From contig CACYKY010000002.1 in the NCBI GenBank assembly GCA_902775135.1, positions 62,001 to 126,000 of the forward strand: a stretch of DNA of 64,000 nt. Direction: 5' to 3'. Below are positions 42,524 to 49,448 of this stretch, in pieces (the stretch's first letter is position 1; each line of letters begins with the position of its first letter). The notes below the pieces were generated by a model. That model worked only from the letters and a program-made list of their open reading frames with translations. It had not been told where the DNA came from and did not search any database. A program made the position numbers and the translations under genes. The DNA is from an uncultured Bacteroidota bacterium (GTDB lineage: Bacteria > Bacteroidota > Bacteroidia > Bacteroidales > P3).

Positions 42524-43492
42524 CTATCTGATTCCCCGCTTGTTGAGGGCGGCGTGGAAGGCGGCGGCATTGCGGTTGTGTTCTGCCAGGGTGGCGGCGA
42601 AGCGGTGGGTGCCGTCCATCTTGTCGGAGGCACAGAAATAGAGGTAGTTGGTCTCTTTGGCGTTGATGACGGCGTCGATGCTGGCTTTCGAGGGTAGGCA
42701 GATGGGGGCGGGTGGCAGGCCGGTGTGGAGGTAGGTGTTGAAGGGACTCTCCACCGAAAGGTGTTTGTTGAGAATGCGCTTGAGGGTGAAGTCACCCACG
42801 GCATACTTCACCGTGGGGTCGGCCTGGAGGGGCATGCCGCGCTCCAAACGGTTGATGTACACACTGGCTATCAGTGTCTTCTCGGCGTTGTTGTTGGTTT
42901 CTTCATCAACTATCGAAGCCAAAATCATTGTCTCCAGTCGCGCATTGCCGTTGTCGGAGAGTTCGAGAAGGTCGCACCGTAGTTCGCCCTGAGGGCCGAC
43001 TTCCGTGGTCCAAAACCGATTGTACTCGTCTTCCATCCGCTGCATGAATTGGTCGGGGGTGGCGGTCCAGTAGAACTCGTAGGTGTCGGGCAGGACGAGG
43101 TGGAAGCTGTCGAGGGGGATGTTGAAGTCGTTGTGCATGAGCTTGGCATTCAGGTATTCGTTGAGTTGCTGCGGGGTACGGAACTTGCCAATGGTGAGGT
43201 GCAGGGGGTCCTGCTGTCCGTTGCGGAGCTTGCGTACGAGGGCGAGGTTGCTCATGTGGGCTTCGACGACATAGGAGCCCGGGCGGACACGCTCGTCGAG
43301 ACCGAGGACTTGGGCGAAGAGGCGGAAGGAGGGCGAGGCCTCGAGGCTGTCGCAGAGGGCTTGGTAGGAGGTGCCTTCGGGGAGGAAGAGCCGGCGGGGG
43401 GCGCTGTTGGCGGTCCTGGAATGGAGGAGGGCGAAGGCTCCCACGGAGGCCAGCAGGAGGAGGGCGAGGAGGATGATGAGGATTTTTTTCAA
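42524..43492 (-). CDS. mltG: MltG/YceG-type endolytic peptidoglycan transglycosylase
   Basis: MltG cuts nascent glycan strands and is thought to set their length. 322 residues: N-terminal membrane anchor (MKKILIILLALLLLASVG), LysM-like segment, and the YceG catalytic domain with LVLPDTYEFYWTATPDQFM, ILASIVDEETNNNAEK, ASVYINRLERGMPLQADPTVKYA and YNTYLHTGLPP-like NTYLHTGLPPAPIC. The region of the catalytic glutamate reads IVDEET where the E. coli family has IVEKET, so one acidic position is Asp; activity is still expected. Confidence 0.92.
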   Translation of the reverse strand: MKKILIILLALLLLASVGAFALLHSRTANSAPRRLFLPEGTSYQALCDSLEASPSFRLFAQVLGLDERVRPGSYVVEAHMSNLALVRKLRNGQQDPLHLTIGKFRTPQQLNEYLNAKLMHNDFNIPLDSFHLVLPDTYEFYWTATPDQFMQRMEDEYNRFWTTEVGPQGELRCDLLELSDNGNARLETMILASIVDEETNNNAEKTLIASVYINRLERGMPLQADPTVKYAVGDFTLKRILNKHLSVESPFNTYLHTGLPPAPICLPSKASIDAVINAKETNYLYFCASDKMDGTHRFAATLAEHNRNAAAFHAALNKRGIR

Positions 43493-43583
43493 TTGTTTAA
43501 TTGTTTAATTATTAATTATTTAGTATTCATTAACCTGCTTGATATTGGTTTAGGTTTTAGCGTTCGGGGCAGGCGGAAGTAGG

Positions 43584-44138
43584 TTAAGGGGTGAGTATTT
43601 TTTGCATTCTGATGTTGTCGATGAAATGGCTGTCGTATTCGAGCCATTCTTTGAAGATGCCGCACTCACGGTAGCCTGCTTTGCGGAAGAGGCTGATGCT
43701 GGCGGTGTTGACGGTGGCGATGTCGGCGTAGAGACAATGGATGGTTGAGGAGTATTGCGATTCGAGTGCTTGCAGCATGGCGAGGGCGTATCCCTTGCGG
43801 CGGTAGTCGGAGGCCACCATGATGCCCACGGCGCAGCGGCGGTTGAGGGGGTCGTAGTTGTAGAGGTCGATGGCACCGATGATGAGGGCTGGTTTCTGAT
43901 TTCTATTTTCTGAAGGCAGCGGGGTGGAGGCATAGAGGCGGAGGGCACCGCTGGAGAGGGATTCCCCTTTTTCGGCCACCAACACTATTGTCCTCTCGGG
44001 AGCTTTCGTTCCCTTGTGACAAGCTTTTGCTCCCTTCTCAGAAGCATTCGCTCCCTTGTGACAAGCTTTTGCTCCCTTCTCAGAAGCATTTGCTCCCTTC
44101 TCGGAAGCTTTCATTTCCTTTATGATATCTTTCCCCAT
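43584..44138 (-). CDS. GNAT-family N-acetyltransferase with repeat-derived N-terminus
   Basis: 184 residues from the ATG at 44138. The C-terminal 110 residues form a recognisable GNAT core (GAIDLYNYDPLNRRCAVGIMV, DYRRKGYALAMLQALE acetyl-CoA loop, ASISLFRKAGYRECGIFKEW). The first 45 residues are KGAN/ASEK/ACHK repeats from five 21-bp DNA units, where relatives have the substrate-binding N-terminal part (about 60-80 residues). So the gene looks truncated and refilled with repeat sequence. It overlaps the recG 3' end by 19 bp. The substrate and whether it is active are unknown. Confidence 0.75.
   Translation of the reverse strand: MGKDIIKEMKASEKGANASEKGAKACHKGANASEKGAKACHKGTKAPERTIVLVAEKGESLSSGALRLYASTPLPSENRNQKPALIIGAIDLYNYDPLNRRCAVGIMVASDYRRKGYALAMLQALESQYSSTIHCLYADIATVNTASISLFRKAGYRECGIFKEWLEYDSHFIDNIRMQKILTP
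44001..44105. repeat. Five 21-bp tandem repeats inside the GNAT gene
   Basis: Units of the form AGCTTTTGCTCCCTTCTCAGA, alternating with a CTTGTGACA variant, encode seven-residue repeats (KGANASE / KGAKACH) in the GNAT protein. Confidence 0.92.
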
Positions 44139-46294
44139 AGCATTTTGTTTTTGGAATTGGCGATGTGTTGTTGGAGCAGGGGGTAGCGCGCGAGCGTGGG
44201 GTCGGCGACGAGGAGGTCGTGGACGGTGTCGCGGGTGGCTTTCACCAGGGGTTCGTCGTCGACGATGGAGGCGAGGCGGAGGTCGAGGGCGCCGCTTTGC
44301 TGCAGCCCCTGGATGTCGCCGGGTCCGCGGAGGCGGAGGTCGGCCTCGGCGATCTGGAAACCGTCGGTGGTGGAGCACATGGTGCGTATGCGTTCCTGCG
44401 AGGTGTAGGAGAGGTCGTCCTTGGTCATGAGGATGCAGTAGGCCTGGTCGGCGCCGCGGCCCACGCGGCCGCGCAGCTGATGGAGCTGGGAGAGGCCGAA
44501 GCGCTCGGCGTTCTCGATGACCATCACGGAGGCGTTGGGGACGTCGACGCCCACCTCGATGACCGTGGTGGCCACCATGATGTGGGTGAGCCCTCGCTTG
44601 AAGCGGTCCATCTCGAAAGCTTTCTCCTCGGCGGTGAGGCGACCGTGGACCATGGAGGTCTGATACTGCGGGCGGGGGAAGTAGCTCTGCACCATCTCGA
44701 GTCCATCCTGCAGGTTCTTGAGGTCCATCTTCTCGCTTTGGGTGGAGGGATTCGCTCCACTTCGGTCGCGCTCCCCCTTGGAGGGATTCGCTCCACTTCG
44801 GTCGCGCTCCCCCTCGATGAGAGGGTAGACGATGTAGACCTGACGGCCGGCGTCGATCTGCTGTTTGAGGAAGGAGAAGACGAGGGGGCGATTGCGCTCG
44901 AGGCGGTGGTAGGTGCGCACGGGTTGGCGACCGGGGGGCAGCTCGTCGATGACGGAGCAGTCGAGGTCGCCGTAGAGGGTCATAGCGAGGGTGCGCGGGA
45001 TGGGGGTGGCTGTCATCACGAGGATGTGGGGCGGGACGAGGGACTTCTGCCAGAGTTTGGCGCGCTGCTCGACACCGAAGCGGTGCTGCTCGTCGATGAC
45101 GACGAGGCCGAGGTCGCGGAAGGCGACGTCATCCTCGATGAGGGCGTGGGTGCCGATGAGGATATGGATCTCGCCGTTGGCGAGTTGCTCTTTTAGCTTC
45201 TTCTTGGAGGCGGCGCGGAGGGAGCCTGTGAGGAGCTGCACGTTGATATCCAGCCCGTCGAGCATGCGTGAGAAGGTGTAGAAGTGCTGGGTGGCGAGGA
45301 TTTCGGTGGGCGCCATGAGGCAGGCCTGGGAGCCGTTGTCGACAGCCAGCAGCATGCACATGAGGGCCACGAGGGTTTTGCCGCTGCCGACATCGCCCTG
45401 CACGAGGCGGTTCATCTGGCGACCGGTGCGCATGTCCTCGCGGATCTCGCGGATGACGCGTTTCTGCGCGCCGGTGAGGGGGAATGGGATCTTCTCCTTG
45501 TAGAAGCGGTTGAAGAGGAGTCCGACATGGGCGAAGATGCGCCCCTGGGAGCGGGAGACTCGCTGAAGGTGGGCATACTGGTAGTCGAGTTGGAGGAAGA
45601 AGAGCTCCTCAAATTTGAGACGCAGGCGAGCCTGGTCGAGTTGCTGACGGGAGTCGGGGTAGTGGACGGCCAGCATAGCCTCGCGGCGGGGGATGAGGCG
45701 GAAGTGGCGGAGGATGTCGTCGGGGAGGTTCTCGGGGATGGTGGGGGAGTCGGACTGGCTGATGGCCAGGATGAGTGTCTCGGTGATGCGCGCCAAAGCG
45801 CGGGTACCGAGGCCGTGCTGCTTCATCTTGTCGGTGGTGTGGTAGACCGGCATGAGGGGGTGGCGGGCGCCGTCGTCGACGGAGGAGAGGGGCTCGATAT
45901 CGGGATGGGTGATCTGCCAGACATTGTTGAAGACGGCAGGCTTGCCCATGACGAGGTATTCCACATTGGTTTTCAGCCGTTCGCGCACCCACTTGGTGCC
46001 GGCGAACCAGACGAGCTGGATGTAGCCGGAGCCGTCGAAGAGGTCGACGGTGAGCCGCTCGCGGCGGGGCCCAGTGGCGAGGGTTTGCATGTTGGAGAGG
46101 ACCCCTTTGACGACGACGAAGGAATCGTCCTCGCGGATGGAGGAGATGGGGGAGATGACGGAGCGGTCGACATATCGGAACGGCAGGTAGTCGAGTATGT
46201 CGGCATAGGTGCGGATGCCTAATTCGGCAGCGAGCACCTTGGCTTTTGCAGGGCCTACGCCTTTGAGGTAGGATATGTCTTTGTAGAGGTCCAT
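44120..46294 (-). CDS. recG: ATP-dependent DNA helicase RecG
   Basis: RecG remodels stalled forks and branched DNA. 724 residues: N-terminal wedge/OB domain (SYLKGVGPAKAKVLAAELGI), helicase motif I GDVGSGKT (about 297-304), II DEQHRFGVEQR, MTATPIPRT, and C-terminal GRVGRGADQAYCIL. Between VYIVYPLIE and SEKMDLKN, adjacent in normal RecG proteins, is an extra stretch of two near-identical 12-residue copies (GERDRSGANPSK / GERDRSGANPST). The insertion lies in a surface loop of the second RecA-like domain, so function is probably kept. Confidence 0.95.
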   Translation of the reverse strand: MDLYKDISYLKGVGPAKAKVLAAELGIRTYADILDYLPFRYVDRSVISPISSIREDDSFVVVKGVLSNMQTLATGPRRERLTVDLFDGSGYIQLVWFAGTKWVRERLKTNVEYLVMGKPAVFNNVWQITHPDIEPLSSVDDGARHPLMPVYHTTDKMKQHGLGTRALARITETLILAISQSDSPTIPENLPDDILRHFRLIPRREAMLAVHYPDSRQQLDQARLRLKFEELFFLQLDYQYAHLQRVSRSQGRIFAHVGLLFNRFYKEKIPFPLTGAQKRVIREIREDMRTGRQMNRLVQGDVGSGKTLVALMCMLLAVDNGSQACLMAPTEILATQHFYTFSRMLDGLDINVQLLTGSLRAASKKKLKEQLANGEIHILIGTHALIEDDVAFRDLGLVVIDEQHRFGVEQRAKLWQKSLVPPHILVMTATPIPRTLAMTLYGDLDCSVIDELPPGRQPVRTYHRLERNRPLVFSFLKQQIDAGRQVYIVYPLIEGERDRSGANPSKGERDRSGANPSTQSEKMDLKNLQDGLEMVQSYFPRPQYQTSMVHGRLTAEEKAFEMDRFKRGLTHIMVATTVIEVGVDVPNASVMVIENAERFGLSQLHQLRGRVGRGADQAYCILMTKDDLSYTSQERIRTMCSTTDGFQIAEADLRLRGPGDIQGLQQSGALDLRLASIVDDEPLVKATRDTVHDLLVADPTLARYPLLQQHIANSKNKMLWGKIS
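44744..44815. repeat. In-frame 36-bp tandem duplication inside recG
   Basis: Two 36-bp copies (44744-44779, 44780-44815) differing at the last base, starting GGAGGGATTCGCTCCACTTC. They encode two 12-residue repeats. Confidence 0.95.
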
Positions 46295-46296
46295 CG

Positions 46297-46335
46297 AGTT
46301 AATAGTTAATAGATAGTTAATAGATAATAGTTAAT
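46297..46335. repeat. AGTTAAT heptamer repeat upstream of recG
   Basis: Four AGTTAAT and one AGATAAT unit with one 4-bp interruption; it begins 2 bp upstream of the recG ATG (minus strand). From 46336 to 46398 follows a GC-rich stretch with a GCTCCATTTCGCTTCG segment that resembles the recG repeat. Confidence 0.8.
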
Positions 46336-46398
46336 AGTTTGCTCCATTTCGCTTCGCTTCAGTCGCAGGCCGTGACCGGAGGTCAGGCAGAAGGGATG

Positions 46399-46824
46399 TT
46401 AGGTTTGCTGGTGGGTTAGTTTTTCGCGTTCGAGGGTGGAGGAGATGTCGATGTGGTCGGGGTCGGCCATGAGGAGGAGGGTCTCGATGGAGGGGTCCTG
46501 GAGGCGGTTGACGGCGGCCACTGTTTGTTCGTATTCGAAGTCCCTGGAGGTGCGGATGCCGCGGATGATGACTTTGGCGCCGAGCTGATGGCAGAGGTCG
46601 ATGGTCATGCCGGTGTAGGAGGTGACGTCGACGTTGTCGCAGTCGGCCAGCATGTGGCGGATACGCTCCATGCGCTCTTCGACAGAGAACATATATTGTT
46701 TCTCACTATTTACACCCACAGCGACAACGACTTTGTCGAAGAGCGGCAGCACGCGCCGCAGGATGGCTTCGTGGCCGGTGGTGAAGGGGTCGAAGGAACC
46801 GGGGAAAAGCGCTAGAACTGCCAT
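46399..46824 (-). CDS. coaD: Phosphopantetheine adenylyltransferase
   Basis: Penultimate step of coenzyme A synthesis. 141 residues from the ATG at 46824 (MAVLALFPGSFDPFTTGHEAI): the nucleotidyltransferase TxGH motif (residues 15-18), IIRGIRTSRDFEYE and the ISST motif (DISSTLEREK). It ends about 10-20 residues sooner than usual CoaD, losing the final helix. It overlaps the 3' end of the upstream beta-barrel gene by 13 bp. The in-frame extension to 46869 lies inside that gene and is rejected. Confidence 0.93.
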   Translation of the reverse strand: MAVLALFPGSFDPFTTGHEAILRRVLPLFDKVVVAVGVNSEKQYMFSVEERMERIRHMLADCDNVDVTSYTGMTIDLCHQLGAKVIIRGIRTSRDFEYEQTVAAVNRLQDPSIETLLLMADPDHIDISSTLEREKLTHQQT

Positions 46825-47462
46825 ATCAGACGGAAGGTTAGAGAATTGTTGTAGCAATCGTTGTCCCACTCTTTGCGGGTGGTGCCGTCAGTGCCTATCT
46901 CGGTGAAGGTCCAGTCGCGCTTGATGGCGATGAGGGAATAGTGCCACCGGATGTTGAACATGAGACCGCGCCAGACCTTGAAGCGGATGTCGGCGACGGC
47001 GGTGAGGTCGTTGTTGAGGAAGGACATGTCGTTGGTGTCGGGGAAGAAATAGTTGGGGTTGTAGCGCATGACGTTGTGAGGCTGCTGCACGAGGCGGCTG
47101 TAGCAGAGACCCAAGCCGAGGAGCATGCCGCCCCAGGGGTCGCGGTAGTGGACCATGAGGGGGATGTCGACATAGTCGAGCCGGAGGGAGATGCTGTAGG
47201 GGTCGCCGCTGCCGTTGTAGGAGCCGCGTTGGGTGAAAGCGGCCTCGATGCTGAGGTTCCAGCGTTCGTGGCGGTCGAAGCCGAAGATGGCGCCGACGCC
47301 GGAGGTGACGCCCCATTTGCTGAAGCTTTTCAGCTCGTCGCCCTCGATTTGCGAGAGCGTTGCGCCAGCGGAGACGAAACCATGGATGCGCTGAGCCTGG
47401 CAAATTGAAAATTGAAAATTGAAAATTGAAACTATCGCAACAAAAAACAATATCTTTTTCAT
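46812..47462 (-). CDS. PorT-like outer-membrane beta-barrel protein
   Basis: 216 residues: signal peptide MKKILFFVAIVSIFNFQFSICQAQ, then alternating beta strands ending in aromatic LTFRLIWQF, typical of small outer-membrane barrels (PorT/OmpW-like). GMLLGLGLCYSRLV and FNIRWHYSLIAI are strand-like. The SIFNFQFSICQ part of the signal peptide is encoded by an AAATTGA heptamer repeat. Function unknown. Confidence 0.8.
   Translation of the reverse strand: MKKILFFVAIVSIFNFQFSICQAQRIHGFVSAGATLSQIEGDELKSFSKWGVTSGVGAIFGFDRHERWNLSIEAAFTQRGSYNGSGDPYSISLRLDYVDIPLMVHYRDPWGGMLLGLGLCYSRLVQQPHNVMRYNPNYFFPDTNDMSFLNNDLTAVADIRFKVWRGLMFNIRWHYSLIAIKRDWTFTEIGTDGTTRKEWDNDCYNNSLTFRLIWQF
47402..47429. repeat. Heptamer repeat inside a signal-peptide coding region
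   Basis: Four perfect AAATTGA units within the PorT-like gene; minus-strand translation gives the hydrophobic signal-peptide residues. Confidence 0.92.
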
Positions 47463-47471
47463 CTTCTCATA

Positions 47472-47492
47472 ACTATTATCTATTATCTATAA
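47472..47492. repeat. TCTATTA heptamer repeat next to a stop codon
   Basis: Three 7-bp units (ACTATTA, TCTATTA, TCTATAA) directly after the stop of the minus-strand glycosyltransferase gene (47496-47494). Confidence 0.65.
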
Positions 47493-47493
47493 A

Positions 47494-49395
47494 CTAAATC
47501 TTGTTCCAGTTTTTGAGCAATATGGCGGCGTCGGTGGTGGTCTTGTAGCGTCGCATGTAGCGCAGGAGGAGCCGTTCTTGGGTTTCGGCCGATGCCTGCG
47601 GGGCGAGGTCGGCAGGAGAGAAGATTCCCTTGCGGCCGCGGTAGCCCACCCAGCTGCAGCGGCCGGAGAGCACTTGCAGGCAGTGGCTGAAATAGCTGCT
47701 CTTCTTTTTCTGAAACCAGAAGAGGATGGGGGAGAGGAGGAGCAGTAGCAGCGCCGAGAAGAAGTCGAAGAGGCGCTTGTTGCGTCGGCAGGCGTCGGTG
47801 CTGATGGTGTCGAGGTCGTCGAGGAAGAGACTCTCGCGCGAGAGGATGCTGTTGGAGCCGATGACGTAGTCACCGTGGGCGGGCGCGATCTTGTAATCCA
47901 CGCCGGTGGTGCGGAGGGTGGCCATGAGGCTGATAATCTCTTTCAGCTCGATGTCGGCACCGCAGAAGACCACCTCCTCCACCTTCTCTATGCGGATGAG
48001 GTCCTCGAGGTGGCGTGCCTCCTGTAGCCTCTGGGCGATGATGTTGTCGGCGGGAATCCCCATGGTGGTGTAGAGTCGTTTCACCCGTTGGCACTCCTCC
48101 TCGTTGCCCACCACGAGTGCTGTCCCGCGCCTGCGTGCGCGCAGCGCGTATCCTTTGAATCCCATAGCGCTCAGCGCCACCCGGATGAGCAGCGTGCTTG
48201 CCAGTGTCCACAGGCTGCCGGCGAGCAGCAGCATGCGTGAATAGCGCTGCCCTTCGTCGAGCAGCGAATAGAAAGAGAGCAGCAGCAGCAGCCCCACTCC
48301 CATGCCGCGCACGATGCGCCACGGTTTCACCGGCTTGTCGTATCCGCCGCCCAGCCAGCTGCTGCACATCAGGATGAGCACATAGAGCGGTATGACCACC
48401 AGGGTGTATTCCGACGGATAGTAGTCGATATTGTTGGCCCACTGCGAGGCCCACAGGTGCTTCAGCGCCACAAATCCGCCGTAGGCCACGCCGAAGTCGA
48501 GCAGCGGCACTGCCAGACGGCCCGCTAACCGCTTGCCCCAGGCTGCCAGCGCCCGCAGCCATATGGCCATCCGCAGCAGGGCGTTGAACAAGCGTGCGTT
48601 GCTCCCCGAGAAATAGCGCTTCACGAAGATGGACATGGCGTTGTAGAAGGTGTAGACGTAGTTCATCGAGCCCCGCTTGGTGCTTTCGCCCTTGTAGTGG
48701 ATGATATGCGTCAGGGGGAAGTAGTAGTTCTTGAAGCCTGCGAGACGGATGCGCCAGGAGTAGTCGATATCTTCGCCATACATGAAATAGCTCTCGTCGA
48801 GGCCGCCTATTTTGTTGTAGGCCTCGCGGCTCACCATGAGGAAGGCGCCGGGCATGATCTCAATCTCGTTCACCTCGTTTTCGGGCAGGTGTCCCATGTA
48901 GTAGGCCGCGATGCGCTTGGAGTGGGGGAAGAGATTGATGAGGCCCGAGATCTTGTAGAACGAAGCTTCCGGCGAGGGAAATCCGCGTTTGCTCTCCTTG
49001 AGGTAGTTGCCGTCGCCGTCGACCATTTTCACCGTGAGGCCGCCTGTGTCGGGGTGAAGGCGCATGAAGTCGACGCACTTCACGAAGGTGTCGTTCTCCA
49101 CCACCGTGTCGGGATTGAGCAGCAGACAGAAGTCGCTACCGGAGGTTTGGGCAATAGCTTGGTTGTTGGCTTTGGCGAAACCGACATTCTCTTTGTTCAC
49201 GATGAGGTGCACTTCGGGAAACTCGTTGCGCACCATCTCCACGCTCCCGTCTACCGAGTCGTTGTCCACCACCCATACGTCGAGCTCCAGTGTGGTGCCG
49301 TCGCTCAGTTCCTTCTCCGAACCGAACACCGACGCCAGGCACTGTTTCAGGAAGTACTTGACGTTATAGTTAACAATTAAAACGGCTAGTTTCAC
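47494..49395 (-). CDS. Family 2 glycosyltransferase fused to a membrane and nucleotide-binding-like region
   Basis: 633 residues. The N-terminal 270 form a GT-A fold: LIVNYNVKYFLKQCLAS, VVDNDSVDGS, NVGFAKANNQAI, LLLNPDTV as the DxD-like site, GAFLMVSREAY, ESYFMYGEDIDYSWR. The middle has about five membrane helices (about 300-430), then a Rossmann-like part (ALVVGNEEECQRVKRLY) and a sugar-transferase-like amphipathic tail. The architecture recalls polymer-synthesis proteins where a GT2 is joined to a WcaJ/WbaP-like N-terminal half without its catalytic domain. It probably builds a surface glycan; donor unknown. Confidence 0.85.
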   Translation of the reverse strand: MKLAVLIVNYNVKYFLKQCLASVFGSEKELSDGTTLELDVWVVDNDSVDGSVEMVRNEFPEVHLIVNKENVGFAKANNQAIAQTSGSDFCLLLNPDTVVENDTFVKCVDFMRLHPDTGGLTVKMVDGDGNYLKESKRGFPSPEASFYKISGLINLFPHSKRIAAYYMGHLPENEVNEIEIMPGAFLMVSREAYNKIGGLDESYFMYGEDIDYSWRIRLAGFKNYYFPLTHIIHYKGESTKRGSMNYVYTFYNAMSIFVKRYFSGSNARLFNALLRMAIWLRALAAWGKRLAGRLAVPLLDFGVAYGGFVALKHLWASQWANNIDYYPSEYTLVVIPLYVLILMCSSWLGGGYDKPVKPWRIVRGMGVGLLLLLSFYSLLDEGQRYSRMLLLAGSLWTLASTLLIRVALSAMGFKGYALRARRRGTALVVGNEEECQRVKRLYTTMGIPADNIIAQRLQEARHLEDLIRIEKVEEVVFCGADIELKEIISLMATLRTTGVDYKIAPAHGDYVIGSNSILSRESLFLDDLDTISTDACRRNKRLFDFFSALLLLLLSPILFWFQKKKSSYFSHCLQVLSGRCSWVGYRGRKGIFSPADLAPQASAETQERLLLRYMRRYKTTTDAAILLKNWNKI

Positions 49396-49415
49396 GGTGG
49401 CTTTATTTAGGGAGT

Positions 49416-49445
49416 CAAGGAGTCAGGCATTTCCCTGACTCCTTG
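49416..49445. repeat. 12-bp inverted repeat between topA and the glycosyltransferase
   Basis: CAAGGAGTCAGG (49416-49427) pairs with CCTGACTCCTTG (49434-49445), 6-nt loop. The minus strand has no T-run after it, so terminator function is uncertain. Confidence 0.7.
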
Positions 49446-49448
49446 TTC

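Noticed and set aside
49416..49445. Terminator of topA
   Set aside because: The stem is perfect, but no T-run follows on the minus strand; reported only as an inverted repeat.
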